NCBI GenBank assembly: GCA_958496175.1
Contig: OY292275.1
Location: 3,348,001 to 3,412,000 of the forward strand
Length of the DNA: 64,000 bases
Direction of reading: 5' to 3'
Source of the DNA: Sisyra terminalis
Lineage: Eukaryota; Arthropoda; Insecta; Neuroptera; Sisyridae
Of the stretch, positions 11,738 to 22,445 are shown piece by piece. Made by a program: the position numbers and the translations under genes. Below the pieces are notes generated by a model. The model was not told where the DNA came from. It saw nothing but the letters and a program-made list of their open reading frames with translations, and did not search any database. Each line of letters begins with the position of its first letter. Positions within the stretch are counted from its first letter, which is position 1.

Positions 11738-12125
11738 TATTAAAAAATCCACTGATATTTTCGCCCATATATCCATGTAGTATTGTCAGTGGAAGAACGG
11801 CACGTGGTAAGTTTAACCTACTTTTATAAATGAAAAACATTTTCAATTAAAAACATGCTAATTTTAGGTTCTTTTGATGAAATATGAATGAATTGATTGA
11901 AACCAATGTTTGGTATGAAATTAAAATGTTATATTCCCAAAAATCCATTGACATTTTCGCTTATACATCAATGTAGCCAGTGGAAGAATGGCACGTGGTA
12001 AGTTTAACCTACTTTTCTAAAAAAATCATTTTTCAATTAAAAACACATTAATTTTAGGTTTCTTTTGATAAAATTTGAATAAATTGATGGAAACCAATGG
12101 TTGGTATGAAATTAAAATGTTAAAA
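11738..12125. repeat. tandem direct repeat, two units of about 190 bp
   Basis: Unit 1 (11738-11930) and unit 2 (11938-12125) share CACGTGGTAAGTTTAACCTA at 11801 and 11992 and end with similar GGTATGAAATTAAAATGTTA. Each unit contains CACGTG|GTAAGT, a strong match to a 5' splice site, and a TTTTAG pyrimidine-rich stretch about 65 bp downstream. They lie just upstream of the CpG-rich start region of the membrane-protein gene, so a duplicated non-coding leader exon is possible but unproven. Confidence 0.7.
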
Positions 12126-12169
12126 TGTGTGAAAATTGTTATGAAATCGATCAATTTTTTTTAGGGGGA

Positions 12170-12891
12170 TGAAAAGGGCACTTGGCTCGGTCCCGTTCGT
12201 GGCCAACGAATTGACTTAACTTGTCTGGCAAGTTAAGGGTTAAAGACTCAAAGTGTGGAGCGTAAGAAAACTTAGTGACCTAGTAAGGCGGCACACGGAA
12301 AAGCGACGGAAAAGTCAATTGTGTGGCCCTACGTAGGTGCACGGGAACAATGCCGGAACCGCCGGAACCAACCCCTCGTGATTGATTCGATTCGGGGCGA
12401 TGCGGTGCGGTCTTTCACTTCGTTCGGCGACGTAGCGGTGCTGTATTTTCACGAAAACGCGCCTGCGCCGTCGTCCGGGCGTTGCACGACGAGCTACATC
12501 CTGAAGCAGGGGTGAGGCCGCGAGTGTCGTCGACGACTCCGACCCCGACGTCCCAGTGCGTGGTGTTCGATTCCCGTCAAAGCATTTTCCACGTCCAAAT
12601 CATCCCTTCAAACCCTTAAATCCAATGCACAAAACCGCCACCGTGCCGGGCAAATATCATCGTCAGTGTTTTCATCCAGTGCGCGCAAACAATCCACCCT
12701 CGAACATCATCCACCATCCTGCCGATGTTTACCGAAATAAATTAACTCATTCAAAACATTCTCGATGAAGTTGGCGCAAGTGTAGCGAAAAGTAAACAAC
12801 CAGAAAAAAAAAAACAAGGAAAATGGCAAAGAAAAACCGGCTGTACTAAGTGAAAAATTCAACTTGCAAAAACAACCTCGCTGGAAAAACC
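12170..12891 (+). promoter_or_regulatory. CpG-rich putative promoter and 5' UTR
   Basis: From about 12170 the sequence becomes visibly richer in G, C and CpG than anything around it (for example 12400-12560), and this continues into the coding exon at 12892. No unambiguous TATA box was seen. A TCAGT initiator-type pentamer occurs near 12663 but is common. Upstream ATGs exist: a short frame from 12350 (about 11 codons) and a 47-codon frame at 12625-12768. A TAA (12847-12849) closes the main frame just above the chosen start. The transcription start cannot be placed from sequence alone. Confidence 0.5.
12625..12768 (+). CDS. possible 47-codon upstream ORF
   Basis: An ATG-initiated frame in the presumed 5' UTR, ending 123 nt before the main ATG and in a different frame from it. 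The peptide (begins MHKTATVPGK) is basic and His-rich with no recognised domain. If the transcript starts upstream of 12625 it could reduce translation of the main ORF; if transcription starts downstream it is irrelevant. I give it no independent function. Confidence 0.25.
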   Translation: MHKTATVPGKYHRQCFHPVRANNPPSNIIHHPADVYRNKLTHSKHSR

Positions 12892-13431
12892 ATGAAAAGT
12901 TCACCGCGCTCGAAACATAAACACACCAGCTATCGTTCACATAATCGAAAGCACTTCCAGCCGAACACATCGAAAAACATTGAACGAATTTGTCGAAAAT
13001 GGAAATGGGTTTCCTTGTATATAAGCATAGTGGTTACGCTAGGGATTGTCGCGATTTTGTCGCGGAAAAGCTCGCCGGTTTTAAGTGGCGGTGTCACCGT
13101 GCCGGCGGCAATATCCAGTGGGTTTCCATCGGCGTCGTCACCAGCTAGTGCCAAGCCGTCGACGACAGTGGCGGGCGATGATAATTGGAAGATGGGGTTG
13201 TACACGAATAGGACTTTGGGGCGCGACTACGACCCCCTGTTGGTCGTCTACACGAATACAATTGACATGTTACGATCGTCGGTCAACTACTCCTCCAGAT
13301 TGTTTAAGACAACAGCCGCCGAAGACGTCCTCAGGTTCAACTCGTGCAGTGGTACAACGTTACGACATCACTGCCAGGTGAAATCATCGCGGGTGCTCCA
13401 AGACTTGGCGTTTATGGCTCAAATGTCAATG
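12892..13431 (+). CDS. exon 1 of a type II single-pass membrane protein (residues 1-180)
   Basis: The start is the first ATG after an in-frame TAA at 12847-12849. Residues 1-38 are strongly basic and hydrophilic (Lys, Arg, His, Ser). Residues about 39-56 (WVSLYISIVVTLGIVAIL) form one hydrophobic segment followed by SRK. No signal-peptide cleavage site is evident, so a signal anchor with a cytosolic N-terminus is the best reading. Residues 57-95 are a Ser/Ala/Pro-rich stalk. Residues 96-180 look folded, with two N-glycosylation sequons (N106-R-T, N132-Y-S) and two cysteines (C152, C161). The exon is GC-richer than its surroundings. The donor ATG|GTAACT at 13432 is phase 0; retention would stop after two codons. 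An alternative phase-0 donor CAG|GTGAAA at 13378 would remove residues 163-180. I do not recognise the family; the extracellular role is unknown. Confidence 0.75.
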
Positions 13432-13884
13432 GTAACTTAATTTTAATCTTTTCCACCTTCTGCATTCGCTAAACTCTGCATCCAAAAGATTTTTTGTTCA
13501 GTTTTAAGTAATACTTCTCATCTTTTCCGTTCCCCACCTAGTAAATAACATCTTCACCTAATAAACCACGTGCTTTTCATAGAAATAAAACTTGACCTAG
13601 TTTTACGCAGAAAAACCGTATTTATTTGGTTTTACCTAAATAAAACGAATATTTCTTTGGAAAAAGAATATGTCAAGCCTGGATTTAACTAATGATTAAT
13701 TTACCTATACACTTTTAGGATTGTATAAGAAGCGTTGGAGTTTGGATACCCAGAACTTATGTAACCGAAAATTTCTATAGTTGTCTTCGTCTTCTATAGT
13801 GACTATATATCAAGTAGGAGGTGGTCCAAGGTTTATGGTGGCATCTATTAAATCCTATATTAATCATGAATCAAATAATATAGA
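13432..13884. other. intron start, no further feature
   Basis: Plain AT-rich intronic sequence without repeat arms or coding character that I can recognise. Confidence 0.4.
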
Positions 13885-14060
13885 AGAAGGTATTCCAATT
13901 CTGCAATGCATGATGGGAAATGTATCCTGAAGTGGCGCCGCCACATGTGTGTCTAGAATACTATATGTGAATAGAATACTATTTTTTTAAGTTAGTACTC
14001 TAGACATACATGTGGCGGCGCTACAACGTAACACATTTCCCACCATGCATTGCATGATTT
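13885..14060. repeat. 176-bp palindromic MITE-like element
   Basis: AATGCATGATGGGAAATGT (13904-13922) is mirrored by ACATTTCCCACCATGCATT (14033-14051), and GGCGCCGCCACATGTGTGTC (13934-13953) by GACATACATGTGGCGGCGCT (14003-14022). Short versions of the same arm (GGCGCCACATCTTGACACAT) recur at 14352-14371 and 15131-15150 inside the neighbouring duplication. Confidence 0.75.
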
Positions 14061-14134
14061 TTTAAATTGTTATTTATTAAGATCTTTGGCTACTCTAGGG
14101 TTAATAAAATCCGTTATCGAGAAATATAGAAAAT

Positions 14135-14205
14135 TTGCTCGATACACGGATCGAACCCAAAATCTATCAGTTTTGCAGTGGTCACCTAGACCACTCGGCT
14201 TCCAG
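14135..14205 (-). repeat. tRNA-derived SINE head or tRNA pseudogene
   Basis: On the minus strand there is an A-box-like AGCCGAGTGGTCTAGG (14200-14185) and a good B box GGGTTCGATCC (14158-14148), at tRNA-like spacing. The A-box region resembles tRNA-Ser/Leu. I could not close acceptor and anticodon stems, so a functional tRNA is unlikely; a pol III SINE head or relic is the best call. Confidence 0.55.
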
Positions 14206-15735
14206 TTGGCGCATTGCAGAAATCAGCAGGAATGGAATACCTTCTTTTATATTATCTTAGTAATCCTATACAAATGTTTGAATACTAACTTAAGTTATCT
14301 TAGTTACCTTACATAAATTTTGTTTCAAAATAGTACTGCAAAGACCTAACGGCGGCGCCACATCTTGACACATTTCCCATAATGCATTGCAAGATTGAAA
14401 TACCTTCTTAAAATCGTAGTGACCTTTGGTACATTCTGAATACTAGCGCTGTAAGTGACAAAAAAGGGAACTATGATTTGGATCGATTTTTGTGGACATG
14501 AATTATGTGGAAAAGCCTAAATCGTTCGGACTCCTTGGATCTATATTTCGTGATCATGCCAAGAACTATTGATGGTAAAACCCAATGATTCCTCGAAAGA
14601 TAACTAGGTGATCTTTTTTTTTTCTTTTGTTTAATGGATAATTTAGTTTCCCGCGTGTTTGAACTTATTCCTCCAGCATCGTACATCTTTGGTGAGGCTC
14701 TTTAAACCAAGGTAGTCTATTTCTCTTTTTACGTTTGCCTTCTTTTTTCTTGGAACCTTCCAATTTTTTTCTACCAGCACAAAGTTTGAAATGAATACAT
14801 TTTCTTTGAGATTATAAGAAATTTCATGACATACCTTGATTTGGGGGAGCACAAAATCGTTATAGCTTATTACTAAGTAAACAAATGAGGATCTAATAAC
14901 AACATTAACGTTTTTAGTCCTAAGTAAGGCATAAAATCAAAAATTTTCTCTCGTTATTAATTCCACTTGGCGTTTCTTTTTCAGCGGCCTCCAGTTGGCA
15001 TATTGCAGGATTGGAACATTTTTTATGTTATCTTAGTTATCCTATACAAATTTTTGGATACCAACTTAAGTTATCTTAGTTACCTTACATGAATTTTGAT
15101 TCAAATTACTACTGTAAACGGCTAATGGCGGCGCCACATCTTGACACATTTCCCATCAGGCATTGCAAGATTGGAATACCTTCTTAAAATCGTAGTGGTC
15201 TTTGGTACGTTCTGATACTAGCGCTGTTAGTGACAAAAAAGAGAACTATGATTTGTTAGTGGAAAAAGCCTTTTCCGTTCGAGCTCCTGATAACTATACT
15301 TCAAGATATTGATAAAAACTTTTGATTGAAAAGTCGAAGGATTTCTCGAAAGATTACTTAGGTGATCTTTTTTTTTCTTTTGTCAAACGGCTTTAGTTTC
15401 CCGCGTGGTTGAACTTATTCCTTCAGCGTCGTATACCCCTGGCATGGTTCTTTAAGCTAAGGTAGTCTATTTCTCTTTCCACGTTTGCCTTCTTTTTTCT
15501 TGGAACCTTCCAATTTTTCTTCTACCAGCACAAAGTTTGAAATTAATTCTTTTGCTTTGAGATTATAAGAAATTTCATGACATACTTTGATTTGGAGTAG
15601 CACAAAATCGTTATAGCTTATAACGTGGTAAACAAATGAAGATCGAATAACAAAACTAACCTTTTTAGTCTTAAGTAAAGCATAAAAACAAAAATTTCCT
15701 CTCTTTATTAATTTCATCTGGCGTTTCTTTTTCAG
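14201..15735. repeat. tandem direct duplication, two units of about 0.75-0.79 kb
   Basis: Unit 1 (14201-14984) and unit 2 (14990-15735) share CCAGTTGGC, the block CTTAAGTTATCTTAGTTACC, GGCGCCACATCTTGACACAT, TTTGCCTTCTTTTTTCTTGG and the closing GGCGTTTCTTTTTCAG. They are clearly diverged (scattered substitutions and indels), so the event is not very recent. No coding function was found; the minus frames inside (14471-14852, 15457-15717) are paralogous shadows. Confidence 0.85.
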
Positions 15736-17344
15736 TACGAAATTTCAAAGTAATTCAAGTACCTACTGAAGAGGAACTTTCTTTTGTCAAAAGAAGAATG
15801 ACATTTAGTGTACAGAAATGTCAAGTATGACATTTCGAAAAAAAAAAGCCAGAGGAATTACATTGCCTTCAGAAATCGTTTAAACATGAAAGATTAAATT
15901 TGCAATTCAAATAAGTTTTAGAACTCAAATCTTATCAAATTTTCTTGTAACAATTTCTAGATTCATCTAAAACTAATAGCACAAAGGCCCCGGAAATTGT
16001 TTGTCGTCTTAGGCAGCTTTTCCGAAGTGTTCCATTGTACGGACGCCCACTCTCGCCCCCGCACCGCCGACGTCCATATGCCGCCACTCAAAGCCGAAAA
16101 CTAAAGTTGGGGTTTATTAAATTTGAGCAGTTTAACAGCTTTCAATATCGAAAACATCCCCCAAACTACAAATTAATAAAGTGAACAAAGCGATTCTTAA
16201 ACAAACACATTTCACAAAGGAAACCGGGAGGTGGTCACATTAACCCTTATTAAAATCATTAACGACCGACGACCAAAATTAAATTAGTGAAAACTTTGCG
16301 AAAGCAAAATACGTTGAGGTCCCCGGCTTTGATACGATTTGTCACTGCAAATCGAATTTAGCGTGGAAAAGACGAATGACCGCTTTTTTTTTTTTTTGTT
16401 GGTGGAAAATATAGTTGCGTAGTAGGAAGATGGTTTGCCACAAGAACTGGCAATTGAACAATTAAGGGTGGGCGATATAACGTGAGCGTAAGGAATTTCA
16501 TTAATATAAACATTACATAGTATATGCAATATAAATAGATGCAGTAGAAAATTTAATTTGAAACTATGTTCGGTATGTATATCCCACTAACAAATGTATG
16601 TGTTTTTCCCGTTCAATGGAAATTCATTTTCCGCACATTACCGTCGGTGGTGCGGTCGAGTGCGAAAAATGAGACGGAAAAATCGCTGATTTCAGACGTT
16701 ACGGACGGACGAAAAGTTGCTCGGGGAGGAAAATGATGAGGGATGAATTGCAATCCGAAAACCACGGCGATTTGGTTGAATGGAAATGGAGTGGAGGAGG
16801 GATGGAAAATTGAGATGTAGGAAATGCGGGTTTCGATTTTCGTGTGCTTAATCTTCCAATAGAAAATGTATTTTATCTTACAATAGATTGGATCGTGTTA
16901 TAGATGTGGGTTAGCGTTTTTTTTTTTAAATACTTTTGATCGTTGGAAAATTTGGAAAACTTTAAACACTTGCCTCCTTTGATTTCCATTGCTTTTAAGA
17001 CAGTTGGCACTAAAAATATCTTGAGGTTTTCTAAATTTTCCAGTTAATATTCTCGAAGATAAAAATAGTGATATTCATGACTTAATACTGGATTTTTTTT
17101 ACATGGTTCCAACAATAAAGCCGAAAATTTCCATTGAAATCCTTAAAAATTGTTATCGATCGACGATTTAACCTTGAATCTGCATTTTGTTGCACCCTTT
17201 TCATCTCCTTGCAGATTAAAAACGTATCTGCGAAATGCAATTGGTGAAGACAAAAATGTTATGGGTGTGGAATTATGGTAATACCAGAAAAATGACAGAA
17301 GGTATAAAACAATATTAAATTCCATAAGATATTTGAATATTATA
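15736..17344. other. intronic DNA, no supported gene
   Basis: Contains a short GC-rich patch near 16025-16090 and a T15 run near 16384. No open frame with recognisable domains and no repeat arms seen. Confidence 0.4.
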
Positions 17345-17901
17345 GGGGCCGTTCATAAAATACGTTCGCATACAAGGGGGTGGGGGGTCTTGCTGAGACT
17401 ATAACGTGACGTTCGCCGTTCGTCAAATAATTTTAAATTAATTTCTTTCATCTATTTTTCTTTTTCAATTTTTGTTCATGATAAAAAGTCATTCATTTCG
17501 TATTTAGTAAATACTAGCGCACGCGATGTAAGGAAGCTTTTTAGTAATTTTTTCACACATTTTAGTATGGATTCCTAATTTTTTTGAAAATTTAATATAG
17601 CCTATGTTCACCGGAAATAGTGTAGCTTCCCAACAGTGAAAGAGTTTTTCAAATCGGTCAAGTAATTTCGAAGCCTATTCAAAGCAAACAAACAATCAAA
17701 TCTTTCCTCTTTAAAATAATAGATTAAATATATAGAAATTTGTGCACTTTTAATTGAAATTTATCATACTCAGGGGGGGTCTTAGTTTTGTGACGAAATA
17801 TTTTTAGGGGGGGGGTCACAGAAAGTGTGACACAGCGTGACAATGGGGGGAGGAGGTCAGAAAAAGCTTATTTTAGTGTGACGTATTTTATGAACGGCCC
17901 C
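17345..17901. mobile_element. MITE with GGGGCCGTTCATAAAATACG termini, 557 bp
   Basis: The left end GGGGCCGTTCATAAAATACG (17345-17364) is mirrored by CGTATTTTATGAACGGCCCC (17882-17901). Inside both ends are G-runs (GGGGGTGGGGGG near 17380; further runs near 17775 and 17805). 'GGGGCCGTTCATAAA' termini are familiar from insect MITEs. There is no transposase. The target duplication is not clear. Confidence 0.8.
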
Positions 17902-18167
17902 TTAAGAAAATCATTTTTTATTTATAACAAATATTAAACTAAAACTTTTCAGTCAAGTCAAGATCAAATCAAGCATCTCTGTTGAAAAAATGAAGATTAA
18001 TTAAAGGAGGAATTTAATGGTTGCAAGATTGTTGTGAAGTAACAATGAAGATGACCGAATATTTGGAAAATTTGTTCCCATTGTTATCGAATTGGCTTAA
18101 TTTTTTTCAAATGTGTTTACTAAGGCAAAAAGAAACTTTTCAATCACTCATATTGATCTAAACCAGT

Positions 18168-18235
18168 AGTCCTCAACTCTATGCTCGCGGGCACTATGGT
18201 GACCTCAGACTATTTTACATATGCTGGATCTATGA
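18168..18235 (+). mobile_element. possible hAT terminus fragment
   Basis: CAGTAGTCCTCAACTCTATG followed by CTCGCGGGCAC resembles the 'CAGTGGTTCTCAA ... GCTCGCGGACCAC' ends seen in many animal hAT elements. No partner end was found; the next hAT element begins 45 bp to the right. Confidence 0.35.
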
Positions 18236-18279
18236 GAAAAACAATGATTTTTTGTAACTTTTAAAGTTATACTTCTCTA

Positions 18280-18987
18280 CAGTGGCGTAGCTACCTAAGG
18301 GCTAGGCGGGGCAGTGCCCCGGGGTCCTCAAGCTCAGATAATCCTCGAATCCTTACCAGAAATCTCAATTGAACTGCACTTTTGGAATTTCAGTTGGAAG
18401 TTTTCCAATTATGTAAGGAAATAATGAACAAATATGGAGTACTAGAATGTGACCTAACGGAACTATTTATAGCAATGTTATTATTCTTTACAATTCCTGC
18501 CACTTCTGCAGCAGCTGAAAGGTCATTTAGCAAATTAAAAATAATAAAAAAATATTTATGAAATATTATGGGCCAAACTTGACTCCGATATTTATCGCTA
18601 ATAGCAATTGAAAACAAAACCGCATCAAGCCTGGATTTAAACCAAGCCATTGATACTTTTGCGAAAACTAAAGCTAGGAAAAAATTGTAAATATAATTGT
18701 TTTTAGTCAGTTGGTAGGCCCGACCTTTATATAATAAACCCTTGAATTTTTTCCGATTTCGTATTATAAGCCAAACCTATACCTAGTATCAATTGTAATA
18801 TTTTTACTGTTTAATATTTTTATTACCTGCCCTGCAGTGCACAAAAAAGAGCTTAAGTAGCTTAGCATTTTTAAAGTAATTGTATATTTTATAATTTTAT
18901 TTGATAAAACCTAATCAGTTTACATAGCAGTGGCGGCCCCATTTTTTAATTTGCCCCAGGGCCCTTGGTTACCTAGCTACGTCACTG
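18280..18987 (+). mobile_element. hAT deletion derivative, copy 1 (708 bp, perfect target duplication)
   Basis: Begins CAGTGGCGTAGCTACCT and ends AGCTACGTCACTG; it is flanked on both sides by the 8-bp duplication CTTCTCTA (18272-18279 and 18988-18995), the hAT hallmark. The interior keeps only the 3' part of a transposase gene (18388-18690) plus the 3' UTR, the 5' coding part being lost. It would have needed an autonomous relative. It is inserted in the large intron of the membrane-protein gene in the same orientation. Confidence 0.92.
18388..18690 (+). pseudogene. hAT transposase C-terminal dimerisation region, broken
   Basis: The frame reads LEVFQLCKEIMNKYGV, then a hydrophobic LFFTIPATSAAAERSFSKLK, the signature of the hAT C-terminal dimerisation domain (Dimer_Tnp_hAT), and later RYLSLIAIENKTASSLDLNQ. 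Two in-frame TGA codons interrupt it. The 'P.TSA.AERSFS.LK..K..LR' and 'L..L..L.IE' pattern matches the ZMYM1/TTF-type hAT group. The catalytic DDE residues and zinc finger are absent, so no activity is possible. Confidence 0.85.
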
Positions 18988-19129
18988 CTTCTCTAGTGTC
19001 GTTATGAAAAAATAGACTGAATTTTTAATTATTAATATAAATATTTATTTATTTTAGATTTAAATAAAACAGTATTAGGGAGATATCTATCATTGAATTG
19101 TTTTATCCTTTTATTTTTTAGGCTGGCAT

Positions 19130-19760
19130 ACTAGAATTTGTTAGCATCAAAGCAATTAGGGATCCATAATTACTATTATTATTATTTATTTTTCATTCTA
19201 GCATGCATTCTATAGAGATGGAAAGCATCCGACATAGAACTAGAATATAACATTATAATTGCATATATTTAAAACAGAGTAAGAATATAATGAATTAGGG
19301 GTAAAAACAAAATTACCAATAAAGTAAATAATATAATTTAATTGAAAATTATGTTAATGACTAGTCACTCAAATTACCAATTGAGCTTATTAATATTTTT
19401 TTCAATTGTTTTGGCTTAAAATTAAAAGATTTAAGGTGGTTAGGTAACTTATTGAAATATTTTATTGCAACAAGATAAGGATTCTTAGTGCTAATAGTGA
19501 ACACTTATTATTATAATTGTTCTTTATATTCACTATAGTAGTATGTTAAAGCACTGATAATAAATGATTCCCTGATATTAAGGAGTAGGATTAACAATAT
19601 TACGTGAAGTGAAATAATTAATAAAACGATTTTGGATACTAGTTAACGGCCAAAACTATTTTTATATGCCCCATCCCATATTATGCTATAGTTGATTATC
19701 CTTTCAAATAACCCATGATAAATAGGTTTTAATACCAAAGGATTTTCTCAATAAAAAATG
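19130..19760 (-). pseudogene. non-LTR (LINE) reverse-transcriptase C-terminal remnant
   Basis: Reading the minus strand from about 19740, in two frames: RIINYSIIWDGAYKNSFGR, then TSIQNRFINYF, and lower down (19495-19408) LVAIKYFNKLPNHLKSFNF. This order matches the region after the RT domain in Jockey/CR1-like elements ('G...WG.AYK..L..L...Q...R.I', then '..YN.LP..LK...'). Stops and frameshifts are frequent, so it is dead. The extreme ends were not defined. Confidence 0.65.
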
Positions 19761-19810
19761 TTTTCTTTAGAAAAGTATTTTATATTTAATTTGGTATAGA
19801 TTTTGTGCTA

Positions 19811-19860
19811 AGTCAACAGAGTCACGCAGACGAAGTCGCAGGTATCTGCTATTTACTATA
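19811..19860 (-). repeat. end of a 'GCGACTTCGTCTGCGT' interspersed repeat
   Basis: The minus strand reads CTGCGACTTCGTCTGCGTGA (19841-19822), the same signature found on the plus strand at 59736-59765. Only the end is recognisable here. Confidence 0.6.
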
Positions 19861-20759
19861 TTAAAGTGTGATAAATCAGTTAAATATCAAAGTAGTCTAA
19901 AATGCAAAAAATTCATATACTAGTAAGTGAGTTGAAAAAAGATAGTAAAAAGGGTGCCAAAATGTATAAGTGCGAGAGAAAGGTAAATAGGAAATCCGGA
20001 AGTAGGTCACTGGGTCATTTCACGCCCCTTACGAGTGCGTACAAACGAATGGAATTTACTTACGCATAGTGCACTAAGCGCCAACAGTTTCATTCATAAA
20101 TCCGAAGGATTTATGAATGAAATATCTACGTACCTAGTTGCCTCTCTCTCACACTTACACATATTGGCCGCCAAATTTTGGCAGTCTCTTTTTCACTATG
20201 TGCAACGCCCCAACCATGGCTTGCTTGCTTTATGAATGAAAATTTTAGCCTACCGTTATCTATCTGTCTTCTTCTTACACTTATAAATTTGGGCACTAAA
20301 AATGTTACGGTCTTTTTTCAGTATGTGTAAGCTTCGAAAAATGTTTTTTTTAAAGCTTTAATGAAGTATTTGAGCCTACTTTTGTTTATCTGTCTTCTTT
20401 TTACACTCACATTTTGGTACTTAAGTTTTGGTTTTTCTTTTTTTATTATCGTAGAGTGAAATATGTAGGGCCGAAATGTTTGGGTTAGAAAAAGATAATG
20501 ATTGAAGAAAGGAGGTTCAAAATTTTCATTCATAAGTATCGTTGATCTTTTTATTTATAAACGGTATTAATGCAATTGTATATATGCATAGTATGCAGGT
20601 ATCGTAAGATGTAATAATTGCAAAGGTTTTTTAGTGTAGTTTCTGGAGCTTTAAAAGCACGAATATCTCAGATTTTTGTAAAAGTAAATGAATTTTAAAA
20701 ATTCAAAATGGAATGTTGGGCTACTTACATGTATAAAAAGAGTTTGCCCTTACAGGTAT
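19861..20759. other. intronic DNA, no supported gene
   Basis: Short frames at 20035-20235 and 20318-20533 show no recognised motifs. No repeat arms seen. Confidence 0.4.
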
Positions 20760-21682
20760 ATTAAACTGAGCCAAAAAAATCGAATATTTTTTTTTCTTTT
20801 TGAAAAATATATCGAAAAAATTGTTCAAGGTGACAAAAAAAAAATATAGGGAAGGTTTGAGCCCTTAATATTAATATTAAGAGGTCTATCATCTTTAATT
20901 TCGAATTTTTATTTGTGCTTTCATTTTTGCGTCAATGCTGTCAAACTATCAAAGTAAAAAAAATCATTTGCACATATATTTATAGAAAATTAAATTCCCT
21001 ACAAAAAACGTCTTGTCGAAAATTTTCGCCAGACACACCGTTTCTGAATAATCAAGCTTCAGACATTGATATAATTTTTACATTTATCTTCTTTATTTTG
21101 GAGTTTTGTAACTAACGAACAAATAAATTTATAGAAATGAACAATATAGATTCTTGAAGGGAATTTAATGCTCTACAAAAAAGGTCTCTTAACGATTTTA
21201 CATTAAAATCACTTTTTCAAAAGTTATTCACACTTAAAGTTGAATGAAATATTAAACTTTGGTTTTTTTCGTTGTTAAACCAGTTTTGAAAGAGTGACTT
21301 TATGTAAAAACGTCAACAGGCATTTTTTGTAGAGCATTAAACTCCCTTCAAGAATCTTTATTGTTCATTTCTATATATTTATTTGTTCGTTAGTCACAAA
21401 ATTCCAAAATAAAGAAGATAAAAATCTAAAAATTATATCAAAAACTACTGTTCAATACCTACTAGATGTTTCCAGAACAATCTATGGGTACATTCACATT
21501 GGTGGGAGAGAGATGGAAGTCACTCAGCTAATCGCGTGCCTGCATGGCACAAAGAGAGAGACAGACTTTGTTCCTTTCTGTTACAATATTAATATTAAGG
21601 GCTCAAACCTTCCCGATATTACAAAAAATATAAAAAAATACTTTAAAAAATAGTCGATTTTTTGAACTTACTATTGGTATTA
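20760..21682. mobile_element. family-C foldback transposon, copy 1
   Basis: A palindrome of about 0.9 kb. The left part has GGTTTGAGCCCTTAATATTAATATTAAGAG (read as 20851-20880, split across the module) and the right part the mirrored CTTAATATTAATATTG/AAGGGCTCAAACCTTCCC near 21586-21616. Inner arms such as ATAGAAATGAACAATATAGA (21132-21151) mirror TCTTTATTGTTCATTTCTAT (21354-21373). Termini are CTGAGCCAAAAAAATCGA and TCGATTTTTTGAACTTACTA. No ORF. The subterminal module resembles families A and B, but the interior is unrelated. Confidence 0.8.
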
Positions 21683-22445
21683 AATGGTCTATCATCTTTA
21701 ATTTTGATTTTTTATTTGTCCTTTTATTTTTGCATCAATGCTGTCAAAGTATCAAAGTAAAAAAAATCATCTGCACATATATTTATAGAAAATTAAATCC
21801 CCTTCAAAAAAAGGCTCTTTAAAAATTTTTGTCAGACACGCCGTTTCCGAATAATCAAGCTTCAGACATTGATATAATTTTTCGATTTATCTTCTTTATT
21901 TTGGAATTTTGTACCTAACGAACAAATAAATATATAGAAATAAACAATATAGATTCTTGAAGGGAATTGAATGCTCTACAAAAAAGGTCTTTAAACGTTT
22001 TTACATAAAATCACTTTTCAAAAGTTATTCACAATTAAAGTTGAATGAAATATTAAACTTTGGTTTTTTTCGTTGTTGAACCAGTTTTGAAAGAGTGATT
22101 TTATGTAAAAACGTCAACAGGCATTTTTTGTAGAGCAATAAACTCCCTTCAAGAATCTTTATTGTTCATTTCTATATATATATTTGTTCATTAGTCACAA
22201 AATTCCAAAATAAAGAAGATAAAAATCAAAAAATTATTTCAAAAACTACTATTCAATACCTACTAGATGTTTCCAGAACAGTCTATGGGTACATTCGCAT
22301 TGGTGGGAGAGAGATGGAAGTCACTCAGCCAATCGCGTGCCGGCATGGCACAAAGAGAGAGACAGACTTTGTCCCTTTCTGTTACAATATTAATATTAAG
22401 GGCTCAAACCTTCCCGATATTATAAAAAATATAAAAAATACTCTT
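21683..22445. mobile_element. family-C foldback transposon, partial tandem copy 2
   Basis: Direct repeat of 20882-21645 at an offset of about 806 bp: GGTCTATCATCTTTAATTT starts both. It lacks the left terminus and stops just after the right subterminal module (GGGCTCAAACCTTCCCGATA). Similarity to copy 1 is high. Confidence 0.85.

Noticed and set aside
12321..12515. 64-codon frame in the CpG-rich region
   Set aside because: Begins with GTG rather than ATG; it is only an open stretch in the presumed 5' UTR.
14135..14205. Functional tRNA gene
   Set aside because: A and B boxes are present but a complete cloverleaf with acceptor stem could not be formed.
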